A stretch of 64,000 nt of DNA. Source: Calcarisporiella thermophila CBS 279.70. Lineage: Eukaryota > Calcarisporiellomycota. Shown here in pieces: positions 46,236 through 62,105 of this stretch (within the stretch, counting starts at the first letter, position 1; the number at the start of each line of letters is the position of its first letter). The stretch spans positions 1,066,036-1,130,035 of the forward strand of contig NW_027192197.1 of the NCBI RefSeq assembly GCF_041956535.1, given 5' to 3'. The translations under genes were made by a program, and so were the position numbers. The notes beneath the pieces were generated by a model. That model saw only the letters and a program-made list of their open reading frames with translations. It had not been told where the DNA came from and made no database searches.

Positions 46236-46959
46236 TGTGGAGCTCAATGCAATTAAGAGAAAGGAGCAAGTATGCAGTGGGAAAGGAGAGGAAAGATGTC
46301 CAAGAGGAGCTTGCGGGTATGGGAGGAGAAACGGGGGAAATGTACTTGCTTCCGCGCTCGAAACAGCACCACATGAAATATAGGGCTAGTTAGGTTGCAC
46401 GGTGGGAGAGAGCGTTTGAACTTTATATGAACTTAGTTTTTCGCAGTCTCCTTTCTCTTCTCAAGGCTCCAGCCGACTTCTCATATGGGAGGCGGTTTGT
46501 AAGCTGCATGCTTTGCCCTCCTAGCTAGTAGCGGGATCCTTCGTTGTTCAATTTCCAAACTGCTTGGAAAAGTATAGGCTGTAAGTAGACCACGGGGCCG
46601 GGGGAAACCAAACTCTCAGTCGGATGAGTCTGTGACCGTCTCACTTTCTTCGTCCTCGATTTAGATTCATCTCTCGAATTTTGAACGTGTCGAGTAAAAA
46701 TAAACCAGCAGAATACACATACATACATACACACACACACATATATATATACATATATATATGTATGTGTGTGTGTATGCGGGTGTGTAGATTGAATTTT
46801 GTAGAAAGAATGCTTATTTAAATTTAGCCGCGAAGAAGACAATAAAAAGCAAAAGGAAGAATGAGAGGGGAGGGTCGGAAGGAGGAGCCAAGGAGGGAAA
46901 AAAAAGAAAAAAACAAAGCAATATTATCATGAAACTATGCAGAATGGAATAAACTATTT
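46236..46959. other. Intergenic region with an AC/AT/GT microsatellite
   Basis: Promoter of the second GPI-protein gene and 3' flank of VPS15; holds the simple repeat listed separately and otherwise nothing recognised. Confidence 0.5.
46716..46792. repeat. Palindromic ACAT/AC/AT/GT microsatellite
   Basis: (ACAT)n(AC)n(AT)n then (AT)n(GT)n. The two arms are complementary, so it can fold as a long hairpin. Confidence 0.75.
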
Positions 46960-53159
<6,200 letters not shown>

Positions 53160-53640
53160 CCTTCTCTTTAACTATAATGCGGATGGAGATCTGTCAGAAT
53201 TTCCACCACGCGTTTTCACTTTTACAAACTCCTCTTGTGACTGTATTCCAATTTAATTGGTTTTAGGTTAGGGTTTTAGTCCTGGTATGGACATGCTTTC
53301 TGACTTTCAGTTGTAGTTCATCTTGCTCGTTTAGCTCTCCCTGCTTTTTATTCTTATATTCTGGCTTATTCTTTAAGCTATTAACCGAATTGTTACTATT
53401 TCGTGACTGGTTCACCCCTCTCCTGAGAATAAGGACAATAGTTTATTAGTTAAGATCTCTCTTTTAAACAACAATCCAGTCTGTTAAACGGAGTAAAAGA
53501 AACAAAGAGCGAAGATATTGGTAGGTGAAATTAAAGATATTTATCTTTGTTAAGCAGAAAGTAGAGAGGATATTGAAATAAGACAAACACTTTAAATTGC
53601 TCTATAAATGCATTAAATAATACGTCAGCGGGTACAATAG
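53160..53640. other. VPS15 promoter / fusion-gene 3' flank
   Basis: AT-rich, no gene. Lies upstream of VPS15 and downstream of the hydrolase-phosphatase gene, both on the minus strand. Confidence 0.5.
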
Positions 53641-55665
53641 TTACAGTTTCGATTTTTGCTTGAGATCAAGCGGAACCTCCAAGAGTGCTTCTCGGACCCT
53701 CGAAACATTTTCAACACTCATACCACAATGTTCCACTAGATAATGCTCCACCGTACCATACACCCGTCTGAATGCACGTAAAGTTCTCTGCATTGATTCT
53801 TGGGAGGCAGATAGGAAGGACTGCACTTCCTCAGGAGCTAATGAATCGTCGAAGGTATTACTTAAGAAATTTGCGGCCGTATCGGAATCTGAAGCGAATA
53901 CATAAAAATATCAGACAATCATTAAGAGTAAAGAGTATTCCACGAATATTACGTGAAAGTGCGAGCTGTGTTAGCGCATATTCTTCGCAAACAAATTCGG
54001 GCTCTAGTCCCAGCAAAACAAGCAGTAACATTACAAAAACCCCAGTCCTATCCTTTCCGCCAGTACAATGCACTAGCAGTGGCTCATGCGGATTGGAGGC
54101 TATATGTTCAAACACGTTACGATAGGCGGTAGTTCCAGAGGCAAGGATAGTCATGTAAGCTTAAAAAGAATAAAGAGTTAAGAGAAAATCATTAATTGTT
54201 GGAGGTAAACTATTCAAAATCACCCTCTTCGTATCCTGCAGGGCCCCGAGTATAACAGCTAAATCGCTCTTGCAACTTCTCTGGCGAATAATCCTCCATA
54301 GAAAAAACTGGGATGTGGTGTCGTTGTATTCCAGGAATTTCCCTAAAGTTTGCAATCACATTAGAATATCCTTTAACATGACAGGCCATATCCAGGATCC
54401 CTTACTTTGAGGGCATTACTTCGCTCTCCAGTATGGATCGAAAGTCAAATATATGCTTCACTCCCAACCTTCGTAATGTTTCTATCCCTTTCTCAGTAAG
54501 TCCCGACAGTCTAACAATAAAAAAAAAATAAGCACAGTTCCTATGAATAGAGACACCGTTTTTCAAATTTAATGCGACAATGCTTACTCTCCTGACCGAT
54601 AAATATATCTTGCTCGTACATGCTTTTGTTCACGCGTGATCCACCCCCCTACATCTCTGAAGTTGAAAACACCTTCTACTTCAATCCATCTCCTTACTAC
54701 ACAGTGGTCATTTATACTTCGCAAGACTCTTCTCTTTTGGCTATTTTTTCCAAAATAATCCAAAATAATATCCACCACTTGTTGACCATATCGGCCACTA
54801 AAATTATGGTCAGCACCGGGTAAAATGCGGAGAGAGTGAGTGGGGATGCAATTCGCAAATTCTGTCGCATCGGTAATAGAAACGAAGCGATCCTGAGTAC
54901 CATGGCAGGTGAGAACAGAAGTTGAACGTGGAAAAGTCTCTACATGGCTGTTATCCAACTTGCTAGTGTTTAAAATTTGCTGGCGAGAAATTTGATAACT
55001 CTTTGTATAATTTCCACAGACAACAGTGGCATTAAAATAGCCCTAATGAATTGTTCGACTCACACTTATATAAGGCAATAAAGAATCAATGAATTTCTCT
55101 CAATTACCATTCTTTCGAGTTGTTCAAGTAAGTGTGGTGCCATTTCTGCATTTTCGAAATTCTTCAATACTAAACGCATATGAAAACGGCCTGCAATGTT
55201 GACCACATGTGGGATGGTGCGATTATGCAGGCTGGCGTATTTAAGGCATGCGAATGCACCACGTGAATGACCGATGAGTGCGTATATAAAGTACCCTTCA
55301 TTTTCAAAATGATTGACAACCGTGCTCAAGTCAGCGACATTGCCCTGAAGAAAAAAATATGATATGAACGATTCAGATGTCACAAGCAATTGGTAAACAT
55401 TTACCTCAGCATCATCGTAAGGCGACATACCTTCGCTCTCACCTTCACCACGAAAGTCGAAACGATAGTTATCAAATGGCAGACTTTCTGCTAGCAATCG
55501 TTGAAAACAGTAATTTTTATGCCCGTATACCCCATGGCAAATTATTGCCAATCGTTTACGACCAGAGAGCTGGTCTATTGTCAGCTCCGATACAGGGCGA
55601 GTTTCAAGGATTCCAACAAGACGCTCATGGTAGCGTGTGTGGACGATCACACGGGAAGAGGGCAT
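53641..55665 (-). CDS. Alpha/beta-hydrolase fused to a tyrosine phosphatase (Y_phosphatase3 type)
   Basis: At least seven minus-strand exons; the first four are 55665-55405, 55344-55108, 55042-54588 and 54510-54406, with consistent phases; the rest run to 53641. The N-terminal half is an alpha/beta-hydrolase: RLAIICHGVYGHKN, YRFDFRGEGESEG, nucleophile motif GHSRGA, acid in GTQDRFVS, and catalytic His in GADHNFSG. In exon 3 the reading continues without a break into a protein tyrosine phosphatase of the Y_phosphatase3 type: VFNFRDVGGW, YRSGELSGLTEKG, IFDFRS, the CX5R loop HCTGGKDRTG, and EYALTQLALS. Both catalytic sets look complete. The natural substrate is unknown; the phosphatase half resembles fungal dual-specificity enzymes. 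No signal peptide or membrane helix is obvious. Confidence 0.85.
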
Positions 55666-56336
55666 GAGTTACAGTACCTCTGTTCGGGAAACATGAAATT
55701 TTCGTTTTCGATGAGGGTATGTAATTACAAGATTTTCAATGTCCGAATACTGATATTAGAGCATGACCAGAATCAAGGTCCCGAGTATACAAGCTAATGG
55801 CGTCTTTCATATTTTCAACATAAGAGTATTCTTTGATTAGTGATCATGATTTTTATTAGTTATCCTAGAGTTGAACATGTTAATACGACGAATAGAATTA
55901 TTTGGCACTGATCTCGCTATATTCATCGCAAATCAGTAGGATATTTATGATTTTTATATCTCAGCTTCAGGCATAGCAAGAATAAAAATACCAAGTATGT
56001 ATCAATTGAATTCGGTTCATATTGTTTATACGCTCTGTGTACAAGGAGTTAGACGATTGTAGCCATAATCAGACCCATGTGCCCTGTGATGTCAATGAAT
56101 AATAATAATAGACTAACCATAGAATGTTTAATTAACCAAACTTACTCAATGATTCAAAAATCGAGCGTATAAAGATAGCCGCTTAAGCAATCCTTATCCT
56201 CAAATAAAACCAGATATATGTATTTATATATGTATATTCAAGGGGGGAAGAAGTCAAAATTTTGTAATACAGTGATTGTCTAGAGCAGATAGATATTACG
56301 GAGTGTATATGGCTAATATGGAAGAAAAATAGGTTT
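55666..56336. other. AT-rich intergenic region
   Basis: Promoter of the fusion gene and 3' flank of the N-acetyltransferase gene. Nothing recognised. Confidence 0.5.
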
Positions 56337-57703
56337 TCAATTGGTAGTTGATGGAAAAGCGGGAACTTGCACTGTCCGGTGTCCACTTTCAGTGTCAAGC
56401 GATAGCTGACTAAGGCCAATTGCCTCTATCTCCCGCGCGGTTAACCGAATTCCAAAATACTCCTCCAAAATCTCTTGTCGTTCTGCCTCCGTTTCTATGA
56501 GTCGGTCCTCTACGCTTTTGCCATCTTGTAGTACCTTCAGCTTATCATTGATCAGAGTCACTCGCCCTCGAAAATCGGGGGTTGGTCTCGAAGCAATAAT
56601 GTTGCTCGCAAAGATAGCTGGTGATGAGACGCAATAAATAGCCTTTGACAGATTGATAAAATCGGCATGGTACACCTCCTCATCAGTGAATGCATAGAGC
56701 CGTTGCCAGCCATCAAGGCCATCCCGGGTGTAATTTAACATCCAGGTTTGACCCTGATCCGTCCTTCCCCCGCTAAGAGGGGTGCTTTTGGGGCGACGCG
56801 TCTGTACTGGCGACAAGGGTTCAAGAGTAAACTTGTAGATTTCATTTGGAAGGCCCGCATGGAATTCCTGTTAGAAATGCGTGACAAATATTTCATATAC
56901 AAGATTAGCCCTTCATTGCTGCAAAATTGACCCAATGAGTTTAGGCCCACCTTATTTAGCTGTATCGGAAGAGGCTCCAGTGGTGCAGAACTTCCAAAGC
57001 CTACGTCTATTAAATATTGGGTCCCTTCAGAGTCGATCCAGAAGTTTACCATATGGGTGGTCGCTGGAATATGGAGCCCATATTCTAAACCCATGGCCTC
57101 AGTTGTTACGCGGGCCGAGCCACTCCAGAGCGGATCGAAATTGAAGGCACGTAGGACAGCAGCAAACAATGTATTTTGCTCGTAACTAATAAAGGAGATT
57201 GTAGAGCAATCAGCGAAAATCAATATCACGACAAGTGAGAATCCAATTCATACCAAAAACCAGCCAAGTTTCGCTCCATCAGCTTGTAAATCAGATCATT
57301 GAGATTTAGATTCACACGCAGATCCACCATCGGCGGAGGTCGGTTGATTTTCTTTGGAACACCGTCTCGCGATCTTTCATCATTATTAGGGAGCTCAGGG
57401 TCAAAATACAAAACTCCAACATTCCCGAATGTAAAATGGGTGACATGAGCTCTCTTTAACGTGGTTAGGGTTTCTAGATTAGGCTATTAGATGCAACATT
57501 AAATCGAGATGCTTGAGTTTAAAATTCCACAAGAAATTTACCGGGGGGAGCTTTTCACCCTCTAGTGAGGGAATATTGTCATGTGAGTCACCGTTTTGTG
57601 TGATAGGGACAAATTGCCCATCGACCACCCGCAATCCAACATGGTGAAGATAACGTGCAAGTTGGTGGGAATTTAATGTAAGAAGGGGTTCATCAAGATA
57701 CAT
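56337..57703 (-). CDS. Arylamine N-acetyltransferase (NAT)
   Basis: Four minus-strand exons, 57703-57542, 57483-57254, 57185-56951 and 56867-56337, give 385 residues. It transfers acetyl (or other acyl) groups from CoA to arylamines. The start MYLDEPLLTLNSHQLARYLHHVG is family-typical. The exon 2 text PNLETLTTLKRAHVTHFTFGNVGV matches NATs. The catalytic triad is Cys in AGFCYEQNTLF, His in TTHMVNFW and Asp in YLIDVGFG. The Cys codon TGT is split by intron 2. The C-terminal region is somewhat longer than bacterial NATs, as in fungi. Fungal NATs detoxify plant benzoxazolinone-type amines, but the substrate here is unknown. Confidence 0.92.
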
Positions 57704-58322
57704 AGTAGGGAATCGACAACTATAATGCTAAAAATGTTGAAAAGAAATACAAGCTATGGTTTGAATAGCGAAATATAGTGGGCGAGACGAAAACGCAGAA
57801 TTAAAACCCTTTTATAGTAATGCTGGTCCCCACGATGGATGAGTAACCCAATATGCACAGGAATATCGTGTCATATTACACATGATTCCCGCAATGACTA
57901 ACTGATAAGTCTGAAGCAACTTCTATTCTTGGTATGCGCTCTCCCCTACGCTTACAAATTTGAGTTTTCAGACCAATGAAATAACTCTCAACGCCTAAAT
58001 TTATCCGTAGCTTCATTCCCATTTGATAGTTTCGCTAGGGCGAAGTTCCATAGGTAGTACTAATATGGATCCCTCTGGAGCTTTGATGTTTATTTTAAAG
58101 ACATTATTAACCCGAAATTATCTACTTCCATACCATCAACTAAGTAAAAAACAAAGGTCTAAATGACTGTATCTCCAATACGGGCTTGCACAATGGGAAA
58201 GTAGGCAGATGGAAAAATAGTAGTGCCATTGGCCACAAATATCGGAATAGCCTCAACAATGTCCATGAAAATTGTACTCGTTTCGCTTAACGCCTCTAAC
58301 TGCAGAACTGGTCTTAACTATA
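57704..58322. other. Intergenic region, unclear minus-strand frames
   Basis: Minus-strand 58292-58160 reads LEALSETSTIFMDIVEAI and IFVANGTTIFPSAYFPIVQ before a stop, after a possible CTGCAG acceptor. It could be an exon of the small secreted gene next door, but phases did not fit. Nothing else seen. Confidence 0.3.
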
Positions 58323-58580
58323 TTAAACACGCTTGCTTTGTGCCTTGCATCCACCTCTCCGTCGCTTTAACACTGCGGCTAGACTCTTTTCTTGCTTGAA
58401 ACAGCTGTCAAAGCTCGCTCCATCTGCGAAAAATCGGCTGTCCCAAAAGCCGTGTATTCCAAACGCATAAGAGTACCCATTCTCGAAATAGTCATCTCGC
58501 ACGCAAAGAGAAACTGCAATGGAATAAGAGAGATTAAGTACAGAGAGCACAAAAAGAGAGATGTTAGTGGTGAGTTTCAT
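58323..58580 (-). CDS. Putative small secreted protein
   Basis: An 85-residue open frame with a good signal peptide (MKLTTNISLFVLSVLNLSYS, cut near IAVS), three cysteines after it (SLCVRD, DSCFKQ, GGCK) and a basic stretch KRRRGG near the end. It has no known domain. It lies in AT-rich, gene-poor DNA next to the retroposon nest, where small secreted effector-like genes are often found. It may continue by splicing towards 58160, in which case the stop used here is wrong. No homologue recognised. Confidence 0.4.
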   Translation of the reverse strand: MKLTTNISLFVLSVLNLSYSIAVSLCVRDDYFENGYSYAFGIHGFWDSRFFADGASFDSCFKQEKSLAAVLKRRRGGCKAQSKRV

Positions 58581-59327
58581 TGTAAAAAATAGTGCCTGGC
58601 TTTTGTAAAGATAAAACTTAATATATAAAAATCATTTGCTATTTCACTTTTTTATATGATCTCTCTAACATTGGTCCTATATCTCAAATCGTGAATAGAT
58701 CTATCAGTGATTAATTAAACTCAAGCTTTGAGTAATAACCACAAAAATTCGATCAAATCTCCGATTAGAATTCGGATAGGTCATTGTTAATGAAAAAGCA
58801 TTTATACTAGATGCAATTCCTCCTGCTTTTCCTGGTTATTTCAGGATGGCATCAGATTCAATTAAATATAAATAATAGACCCATGTTGTTGAGGAGTACT
58901 CTTGACAAATTTAAGAAGGGAAAATCGTCAAGTGTATTCGTATAGCAATGTACATATCAAGTAGAGAAATCTGATTAAATCTGATTAAATTTCTTATTGC
59001 CTAGGAATCATGTTAATAGCCTGTACCTCGTGATTAATAGAATAAATTGCACTATATGGAAAATAATTTAGAAAACTCATACTAGTAACTTACATGTTTT
59101 AGAAAACATGGAGTACTCCATTAAGCATCAACCAGCAGCTAAATCTTGAACTACTAACTGATCATGATGCAAGTATTTTTAGGTCCATCTCCTTTCTAGA
59201 TTAGTCATGGCTATTTGCGATTCAAAATATCGTATAAATAATATTTAGATATAAATAGAGTAAATCTGTACTTGGCCGCTAGAACCTCTATACTCAAAAA
59301 AAAATTTCTATCAACAAAGAGGTTGCC
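58581..59327. other. AT-rich gene-free stretch
   Basis: Mostly A+T, with a tandem AATCTGATTAA duplication near 58972-58990. No gene or element recognised. Confidence 0.5.
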
Positions 59328-59398
59328 TGCGTCAGCGGGGAATCGAACCCCGTCCTTTTCCTTGGAAGGGAAATATTGTACCAGTCAACTACTGACGC
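59328..59398 (-). tRNA. tRNA-Gly (anticodon TCC)
   Basis: Minus strand, 71 bases. Acceptor GCGTCAG pairs with CTGACGC; the D-stem GTTG/CAAT and anticodon stem TTTCC/GGAAA enclose the loop CTTCCAA, with anticodon TCC (Gly); T-arm CGGGG-TTCGATT-CCCCG; discriminator A. No intron. All four arms pair, so this looks like a working gene, not a SINE fragment. Confidence 0.92.
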
Positions 59399-59460
59399 CA
59401 CGCTCGTGTTGTGAGGAAATTTGGAACTAAATGGATCAATGGCGCAGTAGTAGAGAATGG

Positions 59461-59834
59461 AAGCTTAGCTTTTGTGACTGGGGGAGGGTTAGTGTAGTGG
59501 ACTATCCCTGGTATGCCGATGAGAACGGCGTGGGTTCAAATCCCACTTCCCCCACCAGCACTTACTCTTAGTTTGTGACTGCTGTCCACTTGATCAGAAA
59601 TTGAGTCTACATTATTGAAAGGATCCCTCCTACGATAAGTACAAAGATTACATCGGTTTCACGTACAGGCTATTCACGACAACTACGATACACGCATATC
59701 GATTGAACGCCTATCTATCAAGGACCTATATCTCGTTATGTTAAGTCCATTGACATTAACTTCATGTAATATATGGAAATTAAATAAAAGTTTCCATTGA
59801 TTGATCAAAAAAAAAAAGCTTAGCTTTTGTGACT
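59461..59834 (+). mobile_element. SINE-A: tRNA-derived SINE with 19-base target duplication
   Basis: The element at 59480-59815 lies between perfect copies of aagcttagcttttgtgact (59461-59479 and 59816-59834). Its head is a tRNA-like sequence: GGGGGAG paired with TTCCCCC, Pol III box A TAGTGTAGTGG (59490-59500) and box B GGTTCAAATCC (59533-59543), followed by ACCA. The anticodon arm is disrupted (only a GCCG/CGGC hairpin), so it is not a working tRNA. A body of unknown origin and a tail TCCATTGATTGATC plus A11 follow. The shape and target duplication are those of a Pol III SINE inserted by LINE machinery. An inverted relative of its 3' part is at 63837-64000. Confidence 0.88.
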
Positions 59835-60204
59835 TGATCACTTTATTATCTTTATTTCTTTAACTGAGTCCTTTTGTGAGAATATTTAATATTATACGGT
59901 TGTTTATTACGCCAACCTTATTTTATGACAACTTTATTATATTGAGATGATGCCATTTTATTACTCTTATTATTTATATTTTTCCCTATGTGATACGTTA
60001 ACAACAGTATAAAAAGACCGATATTTCATTTACAATAAAAGACGTGCTATTTTGTATGGAGATAGAACCGGATACGTTTCAAACCACCATCTTGTGTCGT
60101 TTATTAGTCTTCTGAAGTGTTTAAGGAAGGACAATCAAGAGCTTAGGGATAGCTAGAGGATTGTCGGGATAGACCTTATTAGACATATATTCGACGCAAC
60201 ACTC
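59835..60204. other. AT-rich flank before the retroposon nest
   Basis: No gene or recognisable element; sequence turns into the LINE copy B fragment near 60205. Confidence 0.4.
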
Positions 60205-60265
60205 GGTAATTGAGATGGTGTTGATATACCTCGCCGCCCAAAGCCACACTGACGTGAGTTCGGGA
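60205..60265 (-). mobile_element. LINE copy B, 3' coding fragment
   Basis: The text around cctcgccgcccaaagcc acactgacgtgagttcggga matches the LINE-A coding strand near 62750-62790. It is the continuation of the decayed LINE copy at 61415-61990, split from it by the inserted elements at 60266-61402. Confidence 0.65.
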
Positions 60266-60682
60266 CCACCATTTCTAGCTCCAATACGATCTTGCCGAAT
60301 ACCCTACCACCCGCATTCTAGTTTTCCTTTTTTTTTTTCTTTCTATATTAGTCCATATTCTTTTCCTCTCTTGTATAATACCGTCCTTGAAAAATAGGAT
60401 GGTATTCATACGATCAACCACTACTTACATGTATTTCTCCTGACATTTTTTTTTTTGAGAGTATTTCTCCTGACAAGGCACTATACTAACTTAAAAGGAT
60501 ACTTTTCAATAAAGATCCATAAATCCCAAAAAAAAAAACGGGACCACCATTTCAATTCGTTCTAAAATATCCCCTTAAGCTTTAACATTAGTTTCCTCTT
60601 CACTTTATTGCTTCTATTAATGTAACCATTGTACTTTAGAGTCTTTACAAACAATAAAGACTCAACATTGATCAAAAAAAAA
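60266..60682 (+). mobile_element. Retroposon tail with a second element inside
   Basis: Duplication gtgagttcggga (60254-60265 and 60683-60694) flanks an element ending AATAAAGACTCAACATTGATC plus A9. Inside it, after CCACCATTT, sits another element (60275-60538) ending CAATAAAGATCCATAAATCCC plus A11 and flanked by cgggaccaccattt (60261-60274, 60539-60552). Two tail families are thus nested. Within the inner one, a T-run is itself flanked by gtatttctcctgaca repeats, another minute insertion. Confidence 0.75.
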
Positions 60683-60703
60683 GTGAGTTCGGGACATTCG
60701 AAG

Positions 60704-60746
60704 GTTGCTTTCATTCAATAAAGATCCATAAATCCCAAAAAAAAAA
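60704..60746 (+). mobile_element. Very short 5'-truncated retroposon
   Basis: 43 bases ending CAATAAAGATCCATAAATCCC plus A-run, between acattcgaag at 60694-60703 and 60747-60756. Confidence 0.75.
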
Positions 60747-60756
60747 ACATTCGAAG

Positions 60757-61095
60757 ACCCCTTTACCTTCTACCTTATCCCCTTCCTATCCTCTGCTTCC
60801 ATTTGTTTACTACCCACCCCACTTCTCATGTTTTCCTTTGATATCCACAGTTAGTTGAGTTTCACCATTCCCTTACCTATTTGAGCTGAAAGTCGATATG
60901 ACCAACATATCATTTCGATCTACGATATCACCCAAAGCTTTAGCTCTGGCTTCCCTTTCACTTTATTGCTTATAATAATGTAACATTTGTATTTTAGAGT
61001 CTTCCTATACAATAAAGACTCGGCATTAATAAAAAAAAAGACCCCTCTACCTCAAAAGGATACTTTTCAATAAAGATCCATAAATCCCAAAAAAA
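60757..61095 (+). mobile_element. LINE 3' end inserted in another tail
   Basis: 60769-61039 is the LINE-family 3' UTR (it matches the reverse strand of 62134-62396) ending AATAAAGACTCGGCATTAAT plus A9, with gaccccttt/ctacct on both sides (60756-60768; 61040-61052). The remaining piece, up to 61095, is the other tail type (CAATAAAGATCCATAAATCCC, A-run), closed by acattcgaag at 61096. So the LINE tail landed within an older tail. Confidence 0.75.
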
Positions 61096-61414
61096 ACATT
61101 CGAAGAAAGTTAAGAGCCCCGGGGCTTAACCAATGTGTGCTGGGTTCAATTCCCGGCGACGGCACCTGTACTAGAGATGGGTCCGGGACATACTCTAGGA
61201 ATCGAGCTATAAGATACTTCGTTATTAATAATTTGATATTGATCGTCCTCAGAAAAACGAGAAATACGTTTAATATAGTGACTTGTCAGAAGAAATACAT
61301 GTAAGCAATGGTTGAGCGTTAGAAATAGCGTGCAAATCCTTTCATTTAACTTGTATAGGAGACTTTTCAATAAAAAGATCCTTCAATCCCAAAAAAATAG
61401 GGACATTCGAAGAA
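61096..61414 (+). mobile_element. SINE-B: tRNA-like head, flanked by target duplication
   Basis: 61108-61402 lies between acattcgaagaa (61096-61107 and 61403-61414). Near its start is a T-arm-like CTGGG-TTCAATT-CCCGG holding box B GGTTCAATTCC (61143-61153); the 5' half of the tRNA region is missing or scrambled. It ends CAATAAAAAGATCCTTCAATCCC plus A7, the same tail family as the short elements next to it. Confidence 0.7.
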
Positions 61415-61990
61415 GGTGTGACGGATGGTATACCTCGGAGCGTTACAGCGGGTACATTTCGGGTCATGACCTGGGAATGTCGAGTTTGTAATTACACGCA
61501 CTACGAGGATTCGCCAGCGTAGTGTGCGGTGTTTTGGGAGGGTTGGCCGTTTTTGGATGGAGGTCCAGACCTTTTCCCATTCCTTTGCCGTGGATGCAAC
61601 CTCTGGCCAGGATTGGGGCGTCAGCGTTTCTGGTTCCGGAGAGCCATTTCGCTGGAAGTGCCTTCCCCGTCGGGTGGATTATTCCAGGACGGGCGCGCCA
61701 GCCAGGTGACAGAGGTGGAGTGGGAAACGAGGATGCGGATGTTGTCGGGGTATGGCAGAACATTTCGTGATTTTCTCTACTAGGTTAGGGGGCAGGATAA
61801 GGTATCCGTGTTCCCATGATAAGGTGAAATCGTTATAACGGCGTTCGCACGCTCTTTTTAGCCTTTCCGTGGGTTGCGCAGAGTATCTACGCTCCATTTC
61901 CGATTGTATCTGCATGTTCCGCTCCAAAAAGGCTTGTCGCCGGAGTGATCTGCATTCTATCCTTCCTCTATTGATAAGGAAGGTTAGGGA
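61415..61990 (-). mobile_element. LINE copy B, decayed reverse-transcriptase C-terminal region
   Basis: Minus-strand frames hold pieces (SEMERRYSAQPTERLKRACERRY, and PTLPLSP..RARPG) that match the intact frame of LINE A but with stops and frameshifts. It is broken up by the insertions on both sides. Confidence 0.75.
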
Positions 61991-61998
61991 GTTTCCTG

Positions 61999-62105
61999 AT
62001 TTTTTTATTTTAACAAAGGATCTTTATTAAAAAGTGTCCTATCCTGTTAAAAAGGTAGGGTAGCTTCTACGTCAAAATCACCCAGGTAATGCTCCTGGCC
62101 CTGGA
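61999..62105 (-). mobile_element. Short retroposon, minus orientation
   Basis: On the minus strand it ends in AATAAAGATCCTTTGTTAAAAT and an A-run; gtttcctga lies on both sides (about 61991-61999, 62106-62114). Confidence 0.65.

Noticed and set aside
59480-59554. A working tRNA gene
   Set aside because: Acceptor stem, T-arm and both Pol III boxes are present, but no normal anticodon arm forms and the piece lies inside a SINE with target duplications.
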